The notes beneath the pieces were generated by a model that did not search any database, had not been told where the DNA came from, and saw only the letters and a program-made list of their open reading frames with translations. A stretch of DNA of 64,000 nucleotides, taken from the NCBI RefSeq assembly GCF_001908095.1, contig NZ_MKGR01000009.1:1-64000 (forward strand), in the 5' to 3' direction. The DNA is from Xenorhabdus thuongxuanensis. Its GTDB lineage: Bacteria; Pseudomonadota; Gammaproteobacteria; Enterobacterales; Enterobacteriaceae. Shown here one piece after another: positions 1-7,429 of this stretch (positions are counted from its first letter, which is position 1; every line of letters starts with the position of its first letter). The position numbers were made by a program, and so were the translations under genes.

Positions 1-3
1 ATC

Positions 4-20
4 AGGGGCGCTATGCCCCT
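4..20. terminator. hairpin downstream of the fibre-chaperone gene
   Basis: A 6-bp stem (AGGGGC/GCCCCT) closes a five-base loop just after the stop of the minus-strand fibre-assembly gene. There is no strong T-run, so terminator function is tentative. A hairpin with the same stem recurs at 1505-1519. Confidence 0.4.
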
Positions 21-24
21 ATAC

Positions 25-450
25 TCATTTCGGCGGCTCAGGCCATTGGATATCGGGTACGGTAGCGCAATCCACCCGATTGAGCAGGACACGGTATTTA
101 CGCCAGTCGGTTAATGCGGATTTTTCGGCATCGGTAGCCATATCTAAATCGACCGCATCCTGAAAAATGGCGATTTTCTCTGTCGCGGTGTTCAGTAGGT
201 GTTTTTTCTGGGATTCTGCCCGTTGTTGCAATTCCTCTGGTGACGGAGGGTGCGGCGGAGGAATATCCCCCCACGCGGGCAATCCGTCAGAACCGACCAC
301 CCGCTCTTTACCCATCGGGGGTGTTGCGGTGTATTTCGCAAAAACAGATTCGTCAACATCAATCCCGACCTCTGGCCATGCGCCAGATTTTATATAATTG
401 TTTTTTAATTCATACGGATAAAATTTATTATCAGAATATTTGTATTTCAT
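25..450 (-). CDS. tail fibre assembly protein (P2 gpG / lambda Tfa type), in the silent fibre cassette
   Basis: This is a 141-residue chaperone that helps phage tail fibres fold and attach. The N-terminus (KYSDNKFYPYEL) and the C-terminal section rich in W, P and hydrophobics (DWRKYRVLLNRVD, then IQWPEPP) are typical of the Tfa/gpG family. The ATG at 450 is preferred over an upstream in-frame start at 483 because GGGGG lies just before it and because the upstream start would overlap the fibre gene. It sits 11 bases behind the fibre 3' fragment, as H and G do in P2-like phages. It lies on the side of the crossover site that has no fibre N-terminus, so it probably belongs to the unexpressed alternative cassette. 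Confidence 0.75.
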   Translation of the reverse strand: MKYKYSDNKFYPYELKNNYIKSGAWPEVGIDVDESVFAKYTATPPMGKERVVGSDGLPAWGDIPPPHPPSPEELQQRAESQKKHLLNTATEKIAIFQDAVDLDMATDAEKSALTDWRKYRVLLNRVDCATVPDIQWPEPPK

Positions 451-461
451 AATAACCCCCA

Positions 462-833
462 TCAATACCCAATTGCTAACCACATAACAGCCTGATTTGG
501 TATAACGGCTAACTCCCCGCGCAGCATCGGGATCGACGCTCTGGTGGTGCTATTCATGTCCGACGCCAGGAGGAACAGTGAACTGTACTGATGTGACACG
601 TTTTTTAGCGTTACAAACATACATGATAACTCCCTCGAATACGGGATAGGGAATACGGCATCAGCATAAAAATAACCGGCGGACTCCCTCGAAAACCATG
701 ATGTACCATATTGGATAATCCGACCGTCAGGCATTTTGAACCAATTAGGCCCCGATGTGAAAAATGACATATCGGGGATCTGATTACGCCCATTGCCGAT
801 GGTTCTATATACAGAGTCCGCTAAACCGAGGTT
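462..833 (-). CDS. tail fibre C-terminal cassette lacking its N-terminus (silent alternative fibre end)
   Basis: The frame is open for 123 codons from inside the crossover site at 816-841 to the stop at 462. Translation begins NLGLADSV, then GNGRNQIPD, the usual start of interchangeable fibre tips, and it contains a W-K-PDG-IIQYG segment like other phage fibre receptor-binding ends. It finishes LAIGY. Upstream in frame there is a TAA at 834-836 and no conserved fibre shaft, so in this orientation it cannot make a fibre. It should become functional only when inversion joins it to a constant fibre part, which would lie left of the window. An ATG at 770 allows a 102-residue product, but that start is not convincing. 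Confidence 0.7.
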   Translation of the reverse strand, partial: NLGLADSVYRTIGNGRNQIPDMSFFTSGPNWFKMPDGRIIQYGTSWFSRESAGYFYADAVFPIPYSRELSCMFVTLKNVSHQYSSLFLLASDMNSTTRASIPMLRGELAVIPNQAVMWLAIGY

Positions 834-841
834 TTACGTAA
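816..841. other. dix/gix-type DNA inversion crossover site
   Basis: The 26-bp element has the core AAACC-GA-GGTTT at 823-834, seven-base arms on each side, and an imperfect palindrome. On the minus strand the core reads AAACCTCGGTTT, matching the core of the Mu Gin and P1 Cin crossover sites. It lies at the 5' edge of the silent fibre cassette, where it encodes the N-L-G-L residues, and 80 bases from the invertase gene. A partner site is expected in the expressed fibre gene left of the window. Confidence 0.8.
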
Positions 842-865
842 ATAAATGCGTGAATTCAGGCGATT

Positions 866-900
866 GATGGGCTAATCAGGTTGGTATGATGAGCTAATCA
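866..900. promoter_or_regulatory. paired 13-bp direct repeats upstream of the invertase gene
   Basis: GATGGGCTAATCA (866-878) and GATGAGCTAATCA (888-900) match at 12 of 13 positions. Their starts are 22 bp apart, about two helical turns, and the second ends 20 bases before the invertase ATG. The arrangement suggests an operator or protein-binding site for the invertase promoter. No known factor is assigned. Confidence 0.4.
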
Positions 901-920
901 TTGGTTGAATAGGGGGCGCT

Positions 921-1496
921 ATGGCGAAAATTGGCTATATCCGTGTATCAACAACTGACCAGAACAGCGATCTGCAACGTAATGCATTAATGGCCGCGAA
1001 TTGTGACCGGATTTTTGAGGATAAAATCAGTGGCAAAACGGCTAACCGGCCGGGATTAAAACAGGCATTAACCCACCTGAAAACAGGGGATACATTGGTG
1101 GTCTGGAAATTGGATCGATTGGGACGCAGTGTTAAAAATCTCATCGCATTAAATGAACGGCTCAATAATGACGGTATTCATTTTCAGAGCCTGACCGACA
1201 GCATTGATACCAGTTCGCCAATGGGCAGGTTTTTCTTCTATGTGATGAGCGCATTGGCTGAAATGGAGCGGGAACTCATCATAGAACGGACTAATGCAGG
1301 GCTGGCGGCTGCCCGTGCGCAGGGGCGTATTGGTGGCCGTCCCGTGTCATTGAATGACGAAAAATTCCAGTTAGCCTGCCAACTGCTCGCAGAGGGCAAA
1401 AATCGGCGGGAAATCGCTAACATTTTCAATGTGTCTCTTTCCACCGTGTATAAATACCTGCCAGTCGGTGCGGCAGCCAATGATGATGTGTTTTGA
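921..1496 (+). CDS. serine DNA invertase (Hin/Gin/Pin family)
   Basis: This 191-residue site-specific recombinase has the resolvase catalytic domain at about residues 1-140. The nucleophile Ser is in IRVSTTDQN near residue 9, the conserved Arg residues are in VWKLDRLGRS (about 64-73), and the dimer-interface helix runs MGRFFFYVMSALAEMERELI. A C-terminal helix-turn-helix (RREIANIFNVSLSTVYKYL) reads the crossover half-sites. Length and domain order match Gin, Cin and Pin. It sits beside a fibre cassette and a dix-like site, so its likely job is to switch alternative tail-fibre ends and thus host range. Members of this family need a Fis-bound enhancer, which was not located here. Confidence 0.93.
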   Translation: MAKIGYIRVSTTDQNSDLQRNALMAANCDRIFEDKISGKTANRPGLKQALTHLKTGDTLVVWKLDRLGRSVKNLIALNERLNNDGIHFQSLTDSIDTSSPMGRFFFYVMSALAEMERELIIERTNAGLAAARAQGRIGGRPVSLNDEKFQLACQLLAEGKNRREIANIFNVSLSTVYKYLPVGAAANDDVF

Positions 1497-1504
1497 GTTT
1501 TAAT

Positions 1505-1519
1505 AGGGGCTACGCCCCT
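1505..1519. terminator. hairpin between the convergent invertase and gpU genes
   Basis: AGGGGC and GCCCCT pair around a TAC loop. The hairpin follows the invertase stop by 8 bases and overlaps the first base of the gpU stop codon. The T-run is poor (TATAAT), so a bidirectional weak terminator is only likely. The stem matches that at 4-20. Confidence 0.4.
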
Positions 1520-1962
1520 TATAATGCTGATTTTGCCAGATCCAATAAATCCCCCGCCGTGACTGAATACAGCCCCTCGCGAATGTCTTCACTCACCCGC
1601 TTGAGCGATAACGTGAATTCAATGCGCCGTGCTTTACCATCGGCGAAAAACTCTGTGCGGCTCTCTGTCAGGCTGTCGATAACAAACATCCCATAAATCA
1701 TTCCTGTCCCCTCAATCAACGGCCACGGTTTGGCCGAGAATGCCATTGTGCGCAGGACTTCGAGTGAAATATCACCGCCTGTGACTTCGGGGTACAGAAT
1801 CCCGTTCAGCGTGATAGTGTCTTCCCCTGGGCCAATATATTGCCATTTGGCCGATTTGCCGACGCGATCATTTTTTACATGCCGCCAGTCCATATTGCGA
1901 TTCATGGACTGGTACGGCGTGGTACTGAGCATAAAAACGAACATGCCATAAATCATCATCAT
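1519..1962 (-). CDS. phage tail completion protein gpU (P2 family)
   Basis: This 147-residue protein resembles P2 gpU along its full length. Landmarks are the start MIYGMFVFML, the central GEDTITLNGILYPEVTGG, WPLIEGTGMIYGMFVI, and FFADGKARRIEFTLSLKRV. gpU is needed to finish the contractile tail. The gene starts 4 bases after the tape-measure stop, which implies translational coupling as in the P2 FI-FII-E-T-U-D operon. In P2, gpD follows directly. Here the next gene is the convergent invertase, and gpD lies 5.5 kb away on the other strand. Confidence 0.9.
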   Translation of the reverse strand: MMMIYGMFVFMLSTTPYQSMNRNMDWRHVKNDRVGKSAKWQYIGPGEDTITLNGILYPEVTGGDISLEVLRTMAFSAKPWPLIEGTGMIYGMFVIDSLTESRTEFFADGKARRIEFTLSLKRVSEDIREGLYSVTAGDLLDLAKSAL

Positions 1963-1966
1963 GGTA

Positions 1967-4900
1967 TTAATCCTCGTCTAATAGGCTAGATCTTCGCCTA
2001 ACACCTTGTTTTTGCATTATTTTTTCTACTTCGGCTCTGACCACCGCGCCAATTGACCGCGTATCATTCATATCAACCCCATGAAAATGCAGGTTAATTG
2101 AGTATCGGTCATCCTGCTGCGCGTTATTCCCGTTACCGACACGGGCAGGCGTGACGGGAACCGGAACACCACTCAATGTGGGTTGCAGTGGCTGTAATTT
2201 TTCCGTCAGGCGACTGAGTAGTGAGGGTTGTTGTAAGCGGGGTTCCTGATATGCGCCATCAATCGGGATCACTGGCGGGCGGTTTTTAAAAACGATATCG
2301 CCCAGTTTATTGGGATCGGCCTGTGTTGCCGCCACCCCCATGGCGTCCAACTCAGGGTTCTTTTTACCTTTTTTATTCTTTTTAGCGCTGGGATCGTAAA
2401 CTAAATTGCCAAAGGCAGGCGTATCAACTTTAGGAATATCAACTTTAAGCTTGTTTTCTTCGGCTTTTTTACCGGCTTGTGTGACTGCATTATCCGGTGG
2501 TGTTGGTGTCCACTCTTGTTGCACCATTTTTTGGGCGCTGTCATCCCAAACCCATTTTACGGGCTTTTGGACTTCGGGCAGATTAACCGGCCCCATCGCA
2601 TTGGATGCATCGACAGCCGCTTTAGTCGCATCTGGGATCATACCCAGTTTTTCCAGTAACCAGCCCACGCCTTTTGCAACGGCGGCAATCACATTCACCA
2701 CGCCGGCGATGGCTTGACCCACCAAATGACCAAAGGCAAGCCCCGCTTCGGTAGCGGCTTTCAGTCCTTCTGCGGATGTGTTAACGGGTTCGAATAACGC
2801 TGTAAACCACTGCCAGACTTTTTGGATAGCGTTTCCGATAGCATCAAAAATAGGTGCGAACGGCGCAAACGCTGCCGCGAGCGTATCACGGACAGGTGCG
2901 ATAGCCTCCATCAGACCAGAGAAAAACCCCGCAAAAAATGCCTTGATGGGTTCCCAGTGTTTCCATATCAATGCAGCGGCAGTAACAATCACTGCAATCA
3001 GCAAACCCAATGGACTGAGCAACAAGGAAAAACCGCCGCCAATGACAGATGCCGCCGCTTGAGCCGCAATACGCAGCGCGCCAAATCCGTTGGTTGCCAA
3101 TCCTGTTAACCCGTTCCGCAGCATCGATATGGCTGTCATCGGGCTAGTAAAAACCATCAATAAACCATTTTTCAACACCGTCCATCCGCCGGTTGCTAAT
3201 CCTTTTATTCGGGTGCTCAGGTTGCTGACCGCCGTACCGGCATGACGAAAAATGGCACCCCAACCAGTGACACTGCGGCTAACGCCACCCAGGGAGGGGA
3301 TTAATCCTCTCAGTCCAGTTGATAATCGCCCCAATACGGGGAACAATGTTATTAATCCGCCGCCACGGGTCAGCATAAATAGGCTAAGTCGGAACGCAGC
3401 AAACGGCACAATAACCGCCGCGGCCGCCAGTGCCAGTGCACCTAGCGTCGTTACCATAACCCCCATTGCGATTGCGCCGAGTGCCAATATCTTGGTTAGT
3501 TGGGGATTAGCCTTCATCCATGTGCCGATTTTGCTGATTAGTTTTGTGATACTTTGCGTGATATTACGCAGAGGGGAATCGACGCTTTCATGCAGTTCTA
3601 TGCCTAAATCCTGCCATGCGGATTGGAGTTGTCTGATATCCCCCCGCAGGTTATCCATTTTGACCGCAGCGTTTTTTTCGGCCTCACCTTTAGCATTATC
3701 GTTGGCTATTTTTTTCTCCGCATATCTACCATTGATCATGCCTTCCAGAACGTTACCCATACCAACCATTGCCTCTTCTCCGAAAATATCCTTTTTCATA
3801 CGGATCTGGCTAGGTTGGTCAAACTTGCGTAAGCTGATCGCCATATCTTTCAGAATTTCGTCAGCACTACGTAGTTCGCCATTTGCTTTTTTTACCTTGA
3901 CACCTAATGCCGTCATGGCATCCGACGCCGCTCCTGTTGGTGCCATCATTCGGATCAACCCAGCTCTTAGCGCTGTGCCTGCCATACTACCGCGATAACC
4001 ACTATCGGCCATAACACCAGCCATTGCAGCCATGCTTTCCAAACTGGCACCGACCTGTGCTGCAACGGGGCCAGCATACGTCATAGTCTCACCCAATTGT
4101 CGTAGATCAGTATTGCTGCGGGTGAAAGTCGCGGTCAGGACGTCTGATACCCTGTCCATTTGGTCAGCGGTAAGATTAAATTGCGTCAGAACATTCGATC
4201 CAATATCTGCCGCTTCGCCTAAATCCATTTCACCTGCCAGCCCCATATTGAGTACGCCGGGTAAAGCGGCTTTCACTGCTTCTGGTGTAATCCCCGCCAT
4301 TGCCAGAAATTTCTGACCTGACGCTGCATCAGTGGCGGTATAGGCCGTTGTTGCCCCCAGTTGTCGCGCCTGTTCGCGCAGAGCCGCCAAACGCGGATCG
4401 TTTTTATCCAATCGGGTGAGCGCCTGAACACTGGACATCCCCGCATCAAAATCTAGGCCAGGTGCCATCAAACGTGACATGCCATATAATGCGCCTGCGC
4501 CAGTTGCCATGGCTGCCGCACCTGCTGTAGCCAGTTTGCCTCGCCCCTCTTTGGCATTAGCATAACGAGTTTGGGCATGAGTCACTGCGGTTAAGCGTCG
4601 TTGTTGTTCGGCCAACTGGCGGTTGTAGGTGGCTGTGCGGCGCGTAATTTGGCCGGTCACATCGCTGCTATTGCGAGCAGAAATACCGTATCGGTACAAT
4701 TCCGCGGTCACACCCCGTAGACGCTGCTTTTCCCTGTCCAGCGTACGGCCATAGTTATCCCGTTCTGTCCGTGCTGCCTGCAATGTCCTGCGCTGTGCGT
4801 CTGTTTGTTGCGCCAGGGGGGGCATTTGGTCACGCAGAGATTTTGCCTGGCGCTTGGCTTTTTCGTAGGCATCAGAGGTTTTTTGGACAGAGCTTGTCAA

Positions 4901-5068
4901 CCGCTCAAATGTGCGCGCCTGGCCTTGTAGATTGCGAACACTGTTATGAGTGCTACGAATCTGAGCGGATAGCCCCGCCGCCGCCCGGTTAGCGGCGTTC
5001 AGGGGACCAGAGAGTCGGTTAGCAGCGCTCAGTGAAACTCGAATATTTAAGTTGCGATCTGTGGCCAT
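1967..5068 (-). CDS. tail tape measure protein gpT (P2 family)
   Basis: At 1033 residues it is by far the longest phage gene here. The N-terminal third is alanine-, arginine- and glutamine-rich with long coiled-coil helices (residues about 35-185). A conserved tape-measure core follows (about 195-490; TAYTATDAASGQKFLAMAG, then PTGAASDAMTALGVKVK). Several hydrophobic segments lie between about 535 and 790 (for example LALGAIAMGVMVTTLGALAL). A proline/lysine-rich linker and a short C-terminal region end the protein. Tape measures set tail length, act with the gpE/E' chaperones and exit first on injection. The reading frame is intact. The gene starts 3 bases after the E' stop. A 248-codon open frame on the opposite strand (3252-3998) is a coding shadow. 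Confidence 0.93.
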   Translation of the reverse strand: MATDRNLNIRVSLSAANRLSGPLNAANRAAAGLSAQIRSTHNSVRNLQGQARTFERLTSSVQKTSDAYEKAKRQAKSLRDQMPPLAQQTDAQRRTLQAARTERDNYGRTLDREKQRLRGVTAELYRYGISARNSSDVTGQITRRTATYNRQLAEQQRRLTAVTHAQTRYANAKEGRGKLATAGAAAMATGAGALYGMSRLMAPGLDFDAGMSSVQALTRLDKNDPRLAALREQARQLGATTAYTATDAASGQKFLAMAGITPEAVKAALPGVLNMGLAGEMDLGEAADIGSNVLTQFNLTADQMDRVSDVLTATFTRSNTDLRQLGETMTYAGPVAAQVGASLESMAAMAGVMADSGYRGSMAGTALRAGLIRMMAPTGAASDAMTALGVKVKKANGELRSADEILKDMAISLRKFDQPSQIRMKKDIFGEEAMVGMGNVLEGMINGRYAEKKIANDNAKGEAEKNAAVKMDNLRGDIRQLQSAWQDLGIELHESVDSPLRNITQSITKLISKIGTWMKANPQLTKILALGAIAMGVMVTTLGALALAAAAVIVPFAAFRLSLFMLTRGGGLITLFPVLGRLSTGLRGLIPSLGGVSRSVTGWGAIFRHAGTAVSNLSTRIKGLATGGWTVLKNGLLMVFTSPMTAISMLRNGLTGLATNGFGALRIAAQAAASVIGGGFSLLLSPLGLLIAVIVTAAALIWKHWEPIKAFFAGFFSGLMEAIAPVRDTLAAAFAPFAPIFDAIGNAIQKVWQWFTALFEPVNTSAEGLKAATEAGLAFGHLVGQAIAGVVNVIAAVAKGVGWLLEKLGMIPDATKAAVDASNAMGPVNLPEVQKPVKWVWDDSAQKMVQQEWTPTPPDNAVTQAGKKAEENKLKVDIPKVDTPAFGNLVYDPSAKKNKKGKKNPELDAMGVAATQADPNKLGDIVFKNRPPVIPIDGAYQEPRLQQPSLLSRLTEKLQPLQPTLSGVPVPVTPARVGNGNNAQQDDRYSINLHFHGVDMNDTRSIGAVVRAEVEKIMQKQGVRRRSSLLDED

Positions 5069-5071
5069 GAT

Positions 5072-5523
5072 TTATTCGTTTCCATTACGAGCCGCCGCGC
5101 GTTCGTGCCATTTCAATAATTCTGTCACCGTCATGTTATCGCACTCTGACGGCGACCAATGAAATACCATGGCAATATCGGCAATAATGTCATCGGTATC
5201 TACCGCTGGACACGGGATTATTTGTCGGCCGGTTCGTTCGTCTCGCTCACTGATGAGGTGGGCGCTAAAAAATTCGCTATGGCCTCGGCCAGTAATGTAA
5301 AATCCTGAATAGGCATGGTCACAATGTCGGTTTCACTCAGACGCGGATGTGTCACCCTCGGTAGGAGTGTGATCAGTGCATTCACATCACTGGTCATCAC
5401 ATCCCACAATTTCAGGCCGCGCAATGCGCCGACCTGTTTCATTGTGTCAGTGATCGCCACCTCGGTGATGGTGTTGCCGTTTGCCAGTTTCATAGGGGCA
5501 GAAAAGGTCACTATTTTTGACAT
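5072..5523 (-). CDS. tail assembly chaperone gpE and its -1 frameshift product gpE+E'
   Basis: The zero frame (5218-5523, 101 residues, ATG at 5523) is a gpE homologue. A second open frame, -1 relative to it, runs without stops to 5072 and ends with DDIIADIAMVFHWSPSE and an alanine/arginine-rich tail, as P2 E' does. The frames are joined at a T TTT TTA slippery heptamer at 5266-5272, so the gene should make both gpE and a longer gpE+E' fusion. This is the conserved strategy of tail chaperones encoded just before the tape measure, analogous to lambda G/GT. The frames and heptamer are read directly; frameshifting itself is inferred. The E' stop and the tape-measure ATG are 3 bases apart. Confidence 0.88.
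5266..5272 (-). other. programmed -1 frameshift slippery site in gpE
   Basis: Read on the minus strand in the gpE frame, the heptamer is T TTT TTA, fitting the X XXY YYZ rule. After slippage the new frame stays open to 5072. P2 uses a comparable T-rich heptamer. Confidence 0.75.
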
Positions 5524-5571
5524 CGTTAAATCTCCGTTGCGCGGGGGAACGTCCCCGCGATAAAAATAAAA

Positions 5572-6084
5572 TTAATGGCCGATATTGGCGCGATGTTTTT
5601 CCAGCAAATCTTTACCATTGACCCGCCAGACCAAATTGAGCATGTCGATTTCGTGCAGCTCTTCATTGTTCAATGTGATCTTGCAGTAGGTATTTTTCAG
5701 CGTGTACTTGTGCTGGGTATTTTCCCCGGCTTTGGCAGTGCCCCAATCGACTTCGGTAAATCGCCCGCGCGTCTGGATCTCACAGGCGACGGTTTCCCCG
5801 GTAGCATCATCATAGTATGAACCGGCAAATCGCAGTTGCAGGCTGTCAATCAGGCCGCCCCATGTCTTGAGCAGGTTAGAGTCTAGTCCGCCCATGGTGA
5901 CTTCCATATCCAGTGCGCCCCCATCCATGCCCATCAGAACGGCAACAGAGCCAGGCATCCCAGCCCCCTGGTAATCTTCGGTCTTGAGGGTTAACTTCGG
6001 CGTTGTCACTTCCTCTACCTGTCCGAGATACGTTTGACCATCAATATAAACGTCAAACATAAAGAGTTTTTTCGGCATCCCCAT
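5572..6084 (-). CDS. major tail tube protein (P2 FII)
   Basis: This 170-residue tube protein forms the inner channel of the contractile tail. Family landmarks are the N-terminal PKKLFMFDVYIDGQTYLGQVEEVT, the glycine-rich GAGMPGSVAVLMGMDGGALD, and C-terminal residues INLVWR-like (DMLNLVWRVNGKDLLEKHRA). Length matches P2 FII. It follows the sheath gene by 12 bases and precedes gpE, the usual order. Its tube subunits polymerise on the baseplate inside the FI sheath. In a tailocin this tube pierces the target envelope. Confidence 0.93.
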   Translation of the reverse strand: MGMPKKLFMFDVYIDGQTYLGQVEEVTTPKLTLKTEDYQGAGMPGSVAVLMGMDGGALDMEVTMGGLDSNLLKTWGGLIDSLQLRFAGSYYDDATGETVACEIQTRGRFTEVDWGTAKAGENTQHKYTLKNTYCKITLNNEELHEIDMLNLVWRVNGKDLLEKHRANIGH

Positions 6085-6096
6085 GCTGATATCCCC

Positions 6097-7263
6097 TTAG
6101 CCTAGTTGATCGAAAACAGCGAAATATTCATCGGTAAACGTCTGCACCAGTTGCAAGTTTTCCAGTGGTGGGACTGGCGTATATTTGTAGCGTATCAATG
6201 CCGTGCCATCGCGCAGCGTTTCTTTTGGGTTGTCTGCCGGGTCATACCAACATTCAAATCCCAATAGCCTGCCCTCTGTCACCAACTGCGCCCCCTTACG
6301 ATTAATGCCATCGACGACATCTTTTACTAATGATGGCGTTAACGTTTTATCGATATAGGAGAAATGCGCCTCGGCGATCATGTCTGCCAGAATCTGTGCG
6401 GTGCGGGTGTAAACTTCGAAGAAATAAGTCTCATCACAGGTGCGGTTACCCCAGAAGCGGAAGCCGTCTCTTTTGATTAAGGTGGTAATTCCCTTACTAT
6501 TTAGGTCGTCGGCGTCAGTATCTGTCCCCTGCAACGTCCAATAGATATCCGCTGAAATACCCAGAACACCATTAATGGGCACATTGGACAATGATTTGTG
6601 CCAACCTTGCTCTGCATCAATACGGGCGCGTAACCCCAATGCGAATGCTGTTGCTGGTACGGTTTCATTTTTCGCTGACTGGCTGTTATAGGTGATGAAA
6701 TCAGGGTAAATGATCATGATCTCACGTTGACTGAATTTCCCGCGGTACGTTTTCACCTCGGCCAATGTCTTGCAGCCATGTGCACTGATATAGGCGAAAG
6801 CGCGCAGTTTTTCGGCAAAAATTGCCAGTTGCAGGGCAACGGGCTGTGTATCCAGTTGCGGTACAGCCAGAATGCGCGGATGTTCACCAGTGTTTGCCTC
6901 GGCTGTCAGCAGGGCATACAGTCCGGTATAGCGCCCCTGTTCATTGACTCCGCCAATGACCAATTGATCCTGTGTTGGTCCATCACCCTTGAGATTGTTG
7001 GCATCTGCTACGCGAACAGCGATAACTTTTGGGCTGCACTGGTCAGAAATTGCCTTGAGCGTGGTGTATAACGTACCACTTTTTCCAGCATGACCAATCA
7101 CACTATTGATGCGGGTAATTAGTACTGGTGTATCCAGCGGAAATACCGACGCGTCAGCATCATCGGCGGTACACACGACGCCAATCACCGATGTGTTTAT
7201 ATCGCGTATCAGCGTGCTGAGTTTGGTTGTCTCACGGACGGATACGCCATGATGAAATGACAT
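6097..7263 (-). CDS. major tail sheath protein (P2 FI)
   Basis: This 388-residue contractile sheath protein starts MSFHHGVSVRE at ATG 7263, with GAGG about 9 bases upstream. It carries family landmarks INTSVIGVVCTADDAD near the N-terminus, REIMIIYPDF in the middle, DGFRFWGNRTCDE near 280-290, and the C-terminal LVQTFTDEYFAVF. Length matches P2 FI (about 396). It is the first gene of the FI-FII-E-T-U unit. A possible Ogr-type activator site lies about 80 bases upstream. No frameshift is seen. Sheath contraction drives the tube for either DNA injection or bacteriocin killing. Confidence 0.95.
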   Translation of the reverse strand: MSFHHGVSVRETTKLSTLIRDINTSVIGVVCTADDADASVFPLDTPVLITRINSVIGHAGKSGTLYTTLKAISDQCSPKVIAVRVADANNLKGDGPTQDQLVIGGVNEQGRYTGLYALLTAEANTGEHPRILAVPQLDTQPVALQLAIFAEKLRAFAYISAHGCKTLAEVKTYRGKFSQREIMIIYPDFITYNSQSAKNETVPATAFALGLRARIDAEQGWHKSLSNVPINGVLGISADIYWTLQGTDTDADDLNSKGITTLIKRDGFRFWGNRTCDETYFFEVYTRTAQILADMIAEAHFSYIDKTLTPSLVKDVVDGINRKGAQLVTEGRLLGFECWYDPADNPKETLRDGTALIRYKYTPVPPLENLQLVQTFTDEYFAVFDQLG

Positions 7264-7335
7264 GGATTCTGCCTCATTGGATTTGTGATATGCCTATGTT
7301 GCGATGTCCTGGTATGAGAATCACGCAATTCCCGC

Positions 7336-7353
7336 TGTCACCGTCCTGCGACA
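7336..7353. promoter_or_regulatory. Ogr/Delta-type binding site (TGT-N12-ACA) between FI and gpD
   Basis: TGT at 7336-7338 and ACA at 7351-7353 are separated by exactly 12 bases. P2 late promoters carry this dyad, centred about 55 bases before the transcription start and bound by Ogr. For FI (minus) the predicted start would be near 7285-7290, just before its ribosome site. For gpD (plus) it would be near 7400. The dyad is symmetric, so it could serve either or both genes. Confidence 0.6.
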
Positions 7354-7429
7354 GAGGGCGGGCGTTGTCTACGCGCCCGCGCAGGGCAATCATGTGTGGG
7401 TAAATTTCCACGAATGGTGACATGCACAC

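Noticed and set aside
3252..3998. A 248-codon plus-strand open frame inside the tape-measure gene
   Set aside because: It is antisense to strongly conserved tape-measure sequence, has no ribosome site and has a composition expected of a shadow frame.
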